From Castanopsis chinensis (lineage: Eukaryota > Streptophyta > Magnoliopsida > Fagales > Fagaceae): 64,000 nt of DNA. Below, in pieces: positions 23,649 through 34,949 of the stretch; position 1 is the stretch's first letter; each line of letters opens with the position of its first letter. Location of the stretch: contig JAVQMG010000087.1 in assembly GCA_032878915.1 (NCBI GenBank), forward strand, positions 9,098,001 to 9,162,000. Reading direction: 5' to 3'. The notes below the pieces were generated by a model that saw only the letters and a program-made list of their open reading frames with translations, did no database searches and was not told the DNA's origin. The position numbers and the translations under genes were made by a program.

Positions 23649-24501
23649 GGGTAAATTCTACAAACCACTCCTGAGGTTTGAGATAATACCAACTAAGTCC
23701 ATAACATTTTAAAACCTACCAATTTCATCCTAAAAGACAATTTTGACCCTGGCCTTAAAAAAAAAAAAAAAAAAAAAAACCGCCGTTGACCTTCTTATTT
23801 CCACAGGTCAGCTTTTGTTTCAAACACTTTTCGAATTTTCTGTTGAGATTTTTAGGAGATTTCATTGGGAATTTTCAAAGGGATTTATGTGTGTTGTTTG
23901 GCTTGGATTTTTGCTGTTTTTTTTTTTTTTGGGGTTTTTTGGGTGGGTTTTGTTGGGAATTTTAGGAAATTTCATTGTGAGTTTACAAAGGGATTTACAT
24001 GTTGTTTGGCTGAGATTTTCGCTGGTTTTTAGGTGGGTTTTGTTGGGATTTTTAGGAAATTTCATTGTGAATTTACAAAGGGATTTATGAGTTGTTTGGC
24101 TTGGATTTTTTCTTGTTTTTCTGGGATTTTTAGGAGATTCATTGGGAATATTCAAAGGGATTTATGTGTGTGGCTTGGATTTTTGCTGTTTTTTTTTTTT
24201 TTGGGGTTTCTATTGGTTTTGAAAGAGTTTTTTATTGGTAGTGTTATTGATGCCGGTGACCAAGTCATGGGCTTCACCATGGCTAAGGTTCCATTACAGA
24301 GAGAGTTCTGAGATGGAGAACTCAGAGAAGAGAGGGGGAGATGGAAATAAAAAAAAAAAAAAAAAAAAAAATTAACGGCATTTATTTTTTTTTAAGTTCA
24401 GGGACAAATTGTCTTTTTAGGATGAAATTGATAGGATTTAAAATGTTGTGGACTTAGTTGGATATTATCACAAACCTCAGGCTGGTTTGTGGAATTTACC
24501 T
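23649..24501. mobile_element. Mutator-like non-autonomous element, 853 bp
   Basis: Long inverted terminal repeats of roughly 100 bp (left GGGTAAATTCTACAAACC, right GGTTTGTGGAATTTACCT) are flanked by a 9-bp duplication AAAAGAAAA (23640-23648 and 24502-24510), the Mutator length. Unit 3 has the empty site at about 60520. The interior (about 23830-24190) is made of imperfect tandem repeats around TTCAAAGGGATTTATG and GGCTTGGATTTTTGCTG, with no transposase. Confidence 0.88.
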
Positions 24502-24540
24502 AAAAGAAAAAGAAAGCCTCAAACTCGAAGGTTGGGATGG

Positions 24541-24650
24541 ATGTCATAGCTTACGCAGGCATAGACCTCCCACCCTCAAAAAAAGAAGAAGTGCTTATGT
24601 ATAGGCATAGAGCCATAGACCGAGACAGTAGACGTCATGGATAACGTAGA
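24541..24650 (+). promoter_or_regulatory. alpha2 upstream motif pair
   Basis: ATGTCATAGCTTACGCA (24541) and GACGTCATGGATAACGTA (24631) are two variants of the GTCATRG-N-ACG motif seen before the gamma and beta genes. The second holds ACGTCA, a bZIP-type core. They lie about 150-260 bp before the ATG. A TATATAA-rich stretch follows at about 24668. Confidence 0.5.
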
Positions 24651-24800
24651 GAACCCATATACAACTAAGTATATAATTATATATAACCATTAACCAAAGT
24701 CGACTTTAAACCATACAATTCAACCTTCAAAACCATAAAAATATCAGTATCATTCTTACCTTCCTACATCACTCGTATACATACTCTACACTCATCACTA

Positions 24801-26972
24801 ATGGCAGAAACGACCTTGAATTCTGAGACGAAGAGGTATATTTTGATCTTTAGTTTTTGTCTTCTAATTGAATTTAAGCCTAAAGAATGTCAAATTTGGC
24901 ATCCTTAATTAATGCTCACCCATTTGTTTTTGTATTGACTTAAAAATATTTCTTATAGGATTGCAGTTGTTACAGGGGCCAATAAAGGGTTAGGATTTGA
25001 AATATCTAAACAGCTAGCTTCAAATGAGGTCAGAGTGATATTAGCAGCTAGAGATGTCAGGAGAGGCAATGAAGCTGTTGAAAAACTCAAGGATGCTGGA
25101 TACTCTGATGTGGTTTTTCATCAACTAGATTTGACGGATTATGCTAGCATTTCTTCTTTGGCGGATTTCATCAAAACCCAATTTGGGAAGCTTGACATAT
25201 TGGTAATGCAACTAATACATCCTTGAAACGATTCTAGCTACTGTTTTTGTTAGAGTGAAGATTTTTCCTTGCTTATTTAACATACATGTTACATTAATGA
25301 ATCTCTTGGATTTTTAGTACAGTCATTAATTTTTTATATGAATTAAAGAAGGAAAGCATTAGTTGAGTTCTATATATATGAAAATAAATCATTTTGAACG
25401 GTGCCTAAATGTGAATATTCAAGATATCGCTATATTTACTAAAGAATTAGCATTTAGAATTGCAAAATAATCTTATTTTACTATCTAAAAAGTTACTTTA
25501 TTTATTAATATAAACATCTCCATATCCTAATTTTTATTTTTACATACACCTTAAAATAATATAAACAACTCAATAAAAATAATATATTCCTGCAAGAGAG
25601 AGAATAAAAAATAATTTTAAAAAATAGAAAATTGCTACAATCACATCTTACAATTGGAAACTCGGGTAATGCATCTCTTTTGTGGTTTGATGCTATAAAA
25701 TAGGATATTTGGACTTCTAGAACTCCTAGAACTAATGCTATGCTCAAACTTTTGAACACAGTTGAATATGGATGAACGCAAGTCTAATCAGTAATCACTT
25801 TATAAGTTTATTGTATCAAACAATAATGAATCTTATAGTCTTTTTTTTTTTCCCCTTTTCCTTTGTATATTTATTTTACTAGGTGGATGACAACTTTTCA
25901 CTTGTTTGGTAAAAATTAAAACCCAACATTATTAGTTGATGAAATCTTGCTCATTTCCCCGTTTTAACTTAACGTTGGTAGCTTTAACACTGATATTACT
26001 TTAAAATTGCAGGTAAATAATGCTGCGACTATAGGAGCCATAGTCAATGAAGAGGAAGTGTGGAAACTTAGTGTTGAAGAAGTAAGTCTCTCAATATTAT
26101 ATACATCTTTGTTTTTCTCAATTCTCAAGTTAAGGTCGTAATCCAGAATTTTTAAACACTGTTTGCAGCATAAGCATTTAAACCGAAAAGGGCATGGGTA
26201 GAGAATATTAAAAAAAATAATAGTGATGAAACGTTTTAAACACGATTGCAGCAACATTTACCATTGCATTTGATGATACAGATTGTAGGTATAAATGCCA
26301 GGCCTCTAAAGGAATTTATAAAGCAGACTTATGAAACTTCAGAGAATTGTTTGAGAACAAACTACTATGGGATCAAGCAACTCAACAAAGCTCTTATTCC
26401 ACTTCTTCTATTATCCAATTCAGCAAGAATTGTGAATGTCTCCTCCTCTGTGGGACAATTAAAGGTACAAATTTGAAACTCATCTCATTAAACCATAAGC
26501 ATTATAAGTTAAGTGGGGGGCATGATATGTTTTGTACGTATAGAGGCTCTAATCAATTAGAAAATAAAATTTTTAATTTGTGTTTATATTTCAGCGTATT
26601 CCAAATGAGAATGTAAGGAAGGTATTAGGAGATGCTGATCGCCTCACAGAAGAGAAAGTGGACAAGTTGGTGGAGGAATTTCTTGAAGAAGTGAAGGAGA
26701 ATGTGGTAGAGACCAATAATTGGCCTGCTAATTTTTCTGCCTACTTCATCTCCAAAGCAGCGCTTAATGCTTACACAAGGATTTTGGCACGGGTGTATCC
26801 CAAAATTTTGATAAATGCAGCAAATCCTGGGTATATCAGCACAGACTTCAACAACAATACTAGTTCTCTGACCGTAGAAGATGGTGCGAAAGGTCCTGTG
26901 ATGTTAGCTCTAATGCCTGAAGGTGGACCCTCTGGCTTTTTCTTTGATAAAGCGGTAGTGTCAACCTTTTGA
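24801..26972 (+). CDS. SDR copy alpha2, neomenthol dehydrogenase/salutaridine reductase-like, intact
   Basis: Exons are 24801-24835, 24959-25202, 26013-26081, 26282-26464 and 26595-26972 (35+244+69+183+378 = 909 nt, 302 residues). The start is MAETTLNSETKR. Features in order are the NADP(H) loop TGANKGLG, the RD pair after the second strand, NNAA at 95-98 (family consensus NNAG), NYYG Asn143, VSS with catalytic Ser171, SAYFISK with Tyr227 and Lys231, PGYISTD and the C-terminal EGGPSGFFF. The reading frame is continuous across all five exons and the GT-AG junctions are intact. It is expected to be an NADPH-dependent ketone/aldehyde reductase; the substrate is unknown. The NNAG to NNAA change is unusual, because that glycine packs against the central sheet, but it need not abolish activity. 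It lies 4.3 kb after gamma2 and is about 2.2 kb upstream of beta2. Confidence 0.9.
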
Positions 26973-29150
26973 ATGTGAACATGATGGTATCCAATGTCTT
27001 CATATATGCGTGTGCTTTAGAGAGAGAGAGAGAGAAGTTGTAGTTATTAGCTTTTATTTGTAATAATGTGGAAACTATTTCAAATCTTGCATTTGAATTT
27101 TAGTAAGAGAGTTGAGGAGAAACATGGATTTTAAAGGTTTAATTTTAAATCATCCTCAAAAGGATTATTCTCAAATCTCAATCCTAAGATAGCAATTAAT
27201 TGACACTTATAAACTCACACCCGTTCTTTCTCCTCAATTATGTTTTGCTAACCTCATGTATTGAGATAACAAAAGTTTTGATATTAATTTTTTGCGAAAT
27301 TTAGTTAATTATAATGGATTTATGCAAACAAGAAATAGAAAAATAGGACATACAATTACACAAGTACCCAAGGTTTATGTGGTTTGACATTGGGCTTCAA
27401 TATGCAACCAAGTTGAGGAGAATGTTTCACTAAGAAAATCAAGAGATTATTAATTAAGCTAGAACAAAGATATTCTAACAGAACCTAAACCCTAAATGCA
27501 CCGTAGGAATGCTTGAGTTTGGTCCTTCAATGATTTCAATAGGGGTCTCCAATGATTGTCCATAACAAAATAGGTTAGGCGAATTAGTGTGCTCCATCTT
27601 ACACATGGGCTCGAGAGTACAACCCAAGCATTGTGAGCTAGGGCAGACAAAATTAAGTTGTCACTAAGTTTTAAATGGATTGCGAACTACTTTAAACCCC
27701 CATATTCAAAGGGCTAAATATGGAATTAAAATATGGAATTAAACCCCCATATTCATTCAATTGCTAGTAATCACTTGTGTTATGAAGTATATCTAAGGAA
27801 AATTCTACTAAAAAAATCAGTGGCAATGCCACATTGAAGACAAGGGGTTCAAATGAATTCCCTGACTTGAAGAAAAAGAAAAAAAAAAATCAAACCCTTT
27901 GAAATAAACTTTTGAACACCCTAATCCAGAAATAAACTGAAAAAAGCATAGTTGCACAATAAGGGGAAAAAAGAAGAACATGAGGAAAAAATGATTGATG
28001 AGGACCGAAGAGTGTAAGAAGTTGGAAATGAGGTTTTAAATTAGATGAGAAAAGAAATTATTGAGATTAAGAAAGTCAGATTAGAAATACATGTGGGTGA
28101 GAGTGGGGATAGGAAAGGTGAGTGGAGACGAATATGTTTGGAAGATTTCTAATTTACACATTTTAAATCACAGAAATTGGAAATAAAAAAAAAATTCATA
28201 TAAAAAAGTAAAACTTATTTACCATAAACGTGACTCTTGAAATTAAGTTTAAGGATAAAAGAGAATAAGAATTAGTTTGATTGAGAGCAGAGACAGAGAA
28301 CAAAAATGTTATTTAAGTTTCCCACCACCCCCTCCCCCCTTTTTTTTTTTTTGGAAACAACTTATTTAAACAAAAGAGGCTAATAAGTATAAGATATATT
28401 TTAATTTGAATTACAGTAAGTCAGTAAGTATTGATAATAAGACATACTATGAGAACATTTTCTACTTGGGGATATTAGGATGAACCATAAAATTGGGTTT
28501 TGTTATTTTTTTGGTTTAAATCATAAAAACGAATTGATAAACAAAATCAAAAACGAATGGGGCCATTGGATACCTTCCCATCTCCTTCTGTGACAAAACG
28601 CATTGGCAAGAGAAACAATGATGACAGCTATACTATAAAAATTAGAAGTGAATTGCACTTAGAAGCCCAAAAAGCTTAGTTTTGGGCCAAGCCATTAGAT
28701 TCCCCATGACTAAATAGCCCAGCAATCAAAGCCTTTTAGTCTTTCACAACAAATTTCGGTTGTATTGCACTTTCCTGAAAAAACTACATTTTTTCTTCTT
28801 CTTCTTCTTCTTCTTCTGTACGATACAATAATGTCCACATTGAAGGTGATAAATTTACAATAAAACTGTCATCAATTACATCTAATTTTTTTTTTCTTTC
28901 CCTCTCTCCAGGTATGGCTTTTGGCACACAAAAATTAATTTTCAGTATTTTTTTTCTCATTTTAAAAATAATCATTCTTGGTGGTTTAGACCTTTTTCAT
29001 CGTAAAAATACGAAGTTGTCATGGTATACGTAAAAATCCAGACAGTTTTACTTACAGCAAATCTATGAACTCCTATAAATTAAACTTCACCTAGAGCAGA
29101 ACTCTAATTTTCAGATAAGCCATCATTACACTCTTCAATTTCCATAACAA
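26973..29150. other. Spacer between alpha2 and beta2, no gene seen
   Basis: This is the counterpart of 1412-3602, nearly the same length and sequence. It carries a CTT microsatellite at about 28793-28817 and the decayed beta promoter motif at 29016-29032. No coding signal was seen. Confidence 0.65.
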
Positions 29151-31017
29151 ATGGCAGAAACGACCATAAATCCTGGGACGAAGAGGTCATTTTATCTACA
29201 ACTATAATCTTTTCAATTTGACATATGGAACTGAGTTTCTCTTGAGACATTCTTATTTTATTAATATATTTATTATTGTAACTTTTACTCTACGATTGCA
29301 GTTATGACAGGACGCAATAAAGTTATCGGATTTGAGATATGTAGACAGTTAGCTTCAAATGGGGTCTGGCCTGGGTGGTTTTAACTGCTAGTGATGTAAA
29401 GAGGGGCAATGAAGCTGTTGAAAAACTCAAGGCTGCTGGATGCTCTGATGTAGTATTTCATCAACTAGATGTGATGGACCCAACTAGCGTTTCTTCTTTC
29501 GCAGATTTCATCAGAAGCCAATTTGGGAAGCTAGACATATTGGTGGTGCAACTTATACATCTTTGGTTTAAAGGGATTTTAAGTGTAACTTTGAGAGTGG
29601 AGATTGTTGCTTTGCTTCTTTCTTTATGTTACATGGAATCTCTAGAATTTTTCACATAGAAATTTTATTTAAAAGTATATAACTTACTTAGGAGTAATTG
29701 TGTGCAGGAAACTCTTTCAATCAGTTTGTTTTTTCAACAAGGACGAATCATATAATCTTGTTTTACTCTTCCCCAACTTAAAACCCAATGTTAAATGTGG
29801 ATGAAATTTTGTTTTGTTTTTGTTTTTTTCCCTCTTTTGGGGGATCTAATACTGACATTATTTCAAAATTGCTGATAAATAATGCAGGGATTCTTGGAAC
29901 CACAGTCAATGTAGAGGAACGAAAGAAACTTATTTCTGATGAAGAAAGTCATACAATGTTATGCAGAGGTCTAGGTCTGTGTTAAGGCTCAAAGGACTCA
30001 AAACAATTTAACAAAATTCAAATTTTGAGTATTTGTTTGTCTACTACCAAAAAAGAAAAAAAAACTTCCTTCGTCTCAGCTTGTGGACATATGACACATC
30101 AAGAATTTTAAAATCCATTGCAATATAAAAGCATTTAGACGGGCTGGATTGGTCATAGATACTAACCAAAATTTATCTTCTTCCACCCTTTTGCTCTTTT
30201 TCCTCCCCTTCTAGATAGGAAAATTCACAAAATAAAAGGAAATTAAACAAGAATGTCACATCATTTACCATTTCTACAACGATGATACAGATTTTAGGTC
30301 CCAATGCCAGGCCTCTGAAGAAAGTCAAGAAGCAAACTTTTCTAACAACTGATGATTTTTTGAGAACAAACTACTATTGGACTAAGCGAGGGAAACACCT
30401 ATTCCAATTCTATTATCCAATTTAGGAAGAATAGTAAATGTCTCCTTGACTTTGGGACAATTAAAGGTACAAAATGAAAAACTCATCTTACTAAATCATT
30501 TATAAATCAACTTCATTTGGTCATGATCATTTCACGGCAATATAGAGTGCAAGATTCTGGCTTTGACGATTGTGTAGGACCTGCACTAAACATTTGGTTC
30601 TAGGAAATTGCTTGAAATTTCTTTCAAGAAATTAAAATTTCAATTGTGTTGATATTTTAGCTTATTTCAAATGAGACTGCAAAGAAGAAGCTAGGAGATG
30701 TTAATGGCCTCACAGAAGAGAAAGTTGAGACAAGGTGGTGGAGGGATTTCTAGAAGATGTATAGGAGAATTTGATTGAAATTAACGGTTGGCTTGCTAAT
30801 ATTTCTACTTAATGCATACACAAGGGTTCTTTTCAGGAAGTACCTCAAAATGGCAATCAACTCTGGGAGTCCAAGATATACCAGCACAGACTTGAACAAC
30901 AATAGTGGGGTTTTGACCATCAAAAAAGGTGCAAAAGGTCCTATAATGCTAGCTTTAATGCCTGAAGGTGGTCCTTCCGGCCTCTTCTTTGATCAAATGG
31001 AAGTGTCAACCTTCTGA
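29151..31017 (+). pseudogene. SDR copy beta2, multiply disabled, YxxxK deleted
   Basis: Remnant exons are 29151-29185, about 29294-29542 (249 nt), about 29875-29946, about 30291-30466 (176 nt) and 30661-31017 (357 nt). It shares with beta1 the TAC acceptor before exon 2, the 5 extra bases in exon 2, the GCTG acceptor before exon 3 and the 2-nt insertion early in exon 5. Its own lesions include a cofactor motif TGRNKVIG, a lost exon 3 donor (GAAGAAAGTC), deletions in exon 4, and a 23-nt deletion at about 30806-30810 that removes the SAYIVSKAV segment with the catalytic Tyr and Lys. The C-terminal EGGPSGLFF region survives in a short frame. It cannot encode an SDR enzyme. Confidence 0.93.
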
Positions 31018-31800
31018 ATAAGAAATGATGCTATCCAATGTGTACATTGGCATAGGGGAGAAACATAGGCAATAAAAAGATGTGTTGTGGATAGCTTCTT
31101 TCAAATCTTAAAGTTAGTTTATTTCCAGCTTGCTTTCATCAAAGAAAGCTTTAGTTATTTTACAATAAAATTACACTTTATCATTTTAAACTATACCTCT
31201 GATAATAATTTGTATTCTAAATTTTCGAATGTACGTTTTGTACCATAAATTATGATCATTATTACACTTTGCATTCTCGACATCAAGTTTATTATTAACT
31301 TGGATGGAAAAGTATGGCAATACGTGAAAAAAACCTAATTGTCCATCTTCTCAATCCCTTAAAAACCAATATATATATATATATATATATATATGTATAC
31401 ACACACACATATACACTTTACCACCCTAAACTATACTTCTGATTATATTTTTCACCATAAATTTTTAATTTCCATTTAAGTTAATAGCAAACCGTGAATT
31501 TTCAAAAATATTAAGTTGTAAAGTGTAATATGGATATAGTTTAGAGTGGTAAAATGTAATTTTTCCTTATTTTATACGGAGGAAGATTATACTTTAGATA
31601 TTGAGATCTTTTTTTTTGAATGATACTATTGGTTCTCTCATAAGGTGGCAGAGCCACATGAATGCTAGGGGGACCTTGGCCTCTCCAAAATTTTTAATTT
31701 TTTTATAAATATTTAAAGATTATATGAAAAAAATAGGAGTTGCCCCCCCCCCCCCTCCCCTCCCTCCAAAAAAGCATTGATAAACTAATCTAGTAATCAT
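31018..31800. other. Spacer downstream of beta2
   Basis: Counterpart of 5490-6190, with a TA/CA microsatellite at about 31371-31412 and a short extra segment at about 31615-31690. No gene was seen. Confidence 0.55.
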
Positions 31801-31801
31801 T

Positions 31802-31804
<3 letters not shown>

Positions 31805-31896
<92 letters not shown>

Positions 31897-31917
31897 TGTG
31901 TGTGTGTGTGTGTGTGT
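31805..31917. repeat. (AG)n(TG)n microsatellite
   Basis: AG repeats at 31805-31894 run directly into TG repeats at 31895-31917. Confidence 0.97.
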
Positions 31918-33238
31918 TGATATACAATTGCAATAGAATGAAATAACTAGATAGTAAGTTTTTTGAGTAAATAGTGGAATCCTTAATTTTTAGCTCAATA
32001 TCAAATTCTATAAATGCATTCAAATCATTCAACATTAATAATATATGCAATTTGGTTGAAATTTTCTATTCTCACAATTTTATCAAGAAAAAAAAAAAAC
32101 TCATATGGGATTTCAATTGTAAAATTATGGTTTTAATTTGATTTTGTCTTGATACAATAGTTCAGCTCTGCCCCCAATTCAATTTCTGACTCCAACACAG
32201 CTCATAAAAGAGAATTTGGGTTAGAACAGTCATTTTCTCACTTGTTATATATATAGACGTTGAAAATCAACAATCATGCTAAAAACCAACTTATGTTTAA
32301 ACGTTTTAGGGTCAAAAGCAACCTAGACCATCTTCTATAGTTCTACACGTGTTCCTTTTTTTTTTTTTTTTTTTTTTAACACACGTGACTCTACGTCAGA
32401 CCCCAAACCATGCCTAGACTACCAGGCTTCTGAATTTCCCCCAAAACCACTTCGGGTTCTACCATATACAGATATACCCTAAGAAGTGCACATCAGGTAC
32501 TATTTATCAAAGAAAACTATGCAGAAGCCTGACCATTAAGCCCAAAATTTTATAGCCTCTATCTGCGCATAACACAAAACTATAGAAAAATATTAAATCT
32601 CAGAACCTAGAAAAATTTGCAGGTACGATCATTCAGTTTACTGAAAATAAAACTAAACTTTTCTTCGTATGCATCATTAAAACTCTTGAATATTTAAATA
32701 GTTTCACTATTGGCCAAAATACTCACATAATAAAAAAATAAAAATAAAAAATAAAAAAAAACTCTAATTCCAAATAAAGCTTAGATTTGACAATAAAAAG
32801 ATTCTTAGGCTCTTACTTTAATTGTTCAGTCAAACCTTATTTTGGATAGTCTCCTCTCTCAAAATATCTATCATTTATATGTTGACTTAAATTAGACTTT
32901 ATATAGCTAGGATTTCAACCTTATTTTCTAAAAAACCTTTAGAAATATTAATTATAAAACTGACCTCATAAACAAATTTGCTTAAATACCCCTCCTTTGA
33001 ATTCTTTTTTTTTTTTTTTTTCGGGGTAATATTACAATTTTACAACTAAAAATGGGAAGAAACTTGATGAGAAGCTTCAAGAAACTTGATGAGAAGCTTC
33101 AAAGTATAGAGGACAAACTACATGATATGCAAAGAGACATTCAGAGTCTTCAATCACAAACTATTGGCGCCTTGGAGTGTTTGGATTTTTCGAAACAAGC
33201 CAAGAAAATCCTTAAAGAAATTAAAATCTTTTAATGGA

Positions 33239-33273
<35 letters not shown>

Positions 33274-33970
33274 ATAAATTTTAATGAATGATATTATATG
33301 ATAAAGTTAACTTTTTTTTGCTTAAAAAAAAAAATAAGAAGTTAACTTTTGTCCTAGTTCTTAGCCAAAGTTATATGTTTCTCTTTTTCATAAACAAAAA
33401 ACTACTACATGGATTATTTAAAAAAAATAAACTAAATTTACACGACTGCCATATTACATGTTGGCAATTTTTTTTTTTTTTTTTTTTTTGAGAATTACAT
33501 GTTGGCAATTAGTATGAGAATTAAATTCAAATGTGATAATCGATTATACATAAATTATGTAATAACTGTTTCTCAAAATAAATTATGTACTAATAACTAG
33601 TAATAAATACCGTAATACATGCTGGTAATTAATATGAGAATTGCTGATACATAATTATGTTATAAACATTCACTTAATTATTAGTATTGCATAATAAAAT
33701 TATATCTTATTAATGGGAATTGTTAATCAATCCCCAATGGGCATTGGTTTTAGATAAATTTTTAGAAAATTTTAATACTAAAATTTAAAAAAGTATCTAT
33801 TTTTTATAGCTTGTCTCTCATAAAAGTGGTATTAAAACTTTGGGTAAATTACAAAGTTAGTCCTTATCCTTTATATAATATATCATAAATCTGGTTTAAA
33901 ACTCTGATCATATAATGTATTATAAACCTAATTTAAAACACTAATATTACTATTTTCGTGTGTGTCTTAA
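31918..33970. other. 2-kb segment present only in unit 2
   Basis: After the microsatellite, unit 1 goes directly to TTTACTAAAAAAATTAGGGAG (about 6338), while unit 2 reaches the same phrase only at about 33985. The extra DNA is AT-rich with T runs at about 32359-32377 and 33471-33490. Apart from the small frame at 33052-33234, I see no gene. No clean target duplication was visible. Confidence 0.5.
33052..33234 (+). CDS. Small coiled-coil-like open frame, possibly a gene remnant
   Basis: A 60-residue frame starts MGRNLMRSFKKLDEKLQS and continues with a heptad-like spacing of Leu/Ile (KLQSIEDKLHDMQRDIQSL). The block AAACTTGATGAGAAGCTTCAA is nearly duplicated at the start, adding seven residues. 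No splice partner or promoter was found, and no domain is recognised beyond the coiled-coil character. It could be a real micro-gene, an exon of a lost gene, or chance. Confidence 0.25.
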   Translation: MGRNLMRSFKKLDEKLQSIEDKLHDMQRDIQSLQSQTIGALECLDFSKQAKKILKEIKIF

Positions 33971-34111
33971 TAAGTATCACTGTTTACTAAAAAAAATTAG
34001 GGAGTTTTTATCTTGGCCCAAGATAATGAAAATTTATAAGATTGCTAAGTTTTCTCAAATCCTCCCTTCTCTTCTAATATATGAAGTACTAATTCAATCC
34101 AATAAATTGTA

Positions 34112-34611
34112 TCATTCGCTGATTATCTGAGGGCCAGCGATATTACCTTCCTCCTAGGCTTTTATCTCTCTTTTTTTTTTTTTTTTTTTTTTTGGAATTT
34201 CATTCACTATACTGCTTTGGATTATAAGTTTTTGGATTAAAGGCCTTTTAATGAAACTTTTTTTTTCCCCAGATTTTCAAGCATGACCATACTCATGGAA
34301 ATAGGAGCAACAAAGGAAGACAGAGATGTGCTTGCTGTGAGAGAAGCTTTATTTATCCTTAATCAACTTTAGATTTAAGTAGTCATTTTTTTTACTAGTT
34401 GGAGTGAAGTATTTTTGTGCAGAAGCCATATGAGAGAAAGTAACTGGGGAATGAACATAATAGTGATCTTAACAAGATTTGTAAAGCTACCTATCAACAA
34501 AAACAAGAAAATATGTACAGCTACTGCTCTCTTTTTAAGATTTGTAAATCCCACCTGTTATTGTGGCAGAGCAAAGAAAGAAAGTTGGCATCAGAGGAGG
34601 CCACTTGGTCT
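34112..34611. mobile_element. Inner part of the long-TIR element also present at 13853-15197
   Basis: The sequence from GATTATCTGAGGGCCAGCG matches unit 1 from about 14330. The left TIR and first ~480 bp of the element are absent here, so this copy is truncated. Confidence 0.6.
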
Positions 34612-34945
34612 TTTTTTTTTTTTTTTTTTTTTTGATAGGAAGACAAAAACTTTATTCAGCATGAGAAAAAGATACAATATCATGAGCACATGCATGCTTA
34701 ATAATACTAAAACACTCCTCTAGCCATGCAACGTAGCTCTCTAAACTTCTAGCGTGGTGGGCCAACAGGTGTGCAGGGATATTTCCCAGCCTCTTAGTAT
34801 GGGAAAAAGCATACTTTCTAAAAGCTTTTACACATTGAGACATACCAGCCACAATATTTTGCACAGATGTCGACACTTCACCTACTCCTTTAAGTGCATT
34901 GCATATACTTAGAGCATCACCCTCAAAACTACATCACGGACCCCT
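34612..34945 (-). mobile_element. LINE 3' end: RNase H domain fragment plus poly-A
   Basis: On the minus strand the frame reads FEGDALSICNALKGVGE, then SVQNIVAGMSQCVKAF, then LGNIPAHLLAHHARSLESY. This is the pattern of the RNase H (RVT_3) domain at the C-terminus of plant LINE polyproteins, including the EGDAL and GN.PAHLLA.HA signatures. A poly-A run follows (plus-strand T run about 34612-34633). The 5' side is truncated and joins LRR sequence at about 34945. Confidence 0.72.
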
Positions 34946-34949
34946 ACAT

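Larger units (their letters stand above)
16065..34800. repeat. Segmental duplication unit 2 (gamma2-alpha2-beta2)
   Basis: From about 16065 this unit matches unit 3 from about 47636 (shared phrase AAGTGTGCATTCTTATAGTT), through gamma and the spacer into alpha. Its alpha-beta part matches unit 1 at 1-6470. Differences between units are mostly clean insertions, several with target duplications. The left breakpoint is set by loss of similarity and is approximate; the right edge is inferred from the last match to unit 1 near 34800/15003. Confidence 0.8.

Noticed and set aside
23743..24311. Phe/Leu/Gly-rich frames that look like membrane segments
   Set aside because: They are the G/T-rich internal tandem repeats of the Mutator-like element read as protein.
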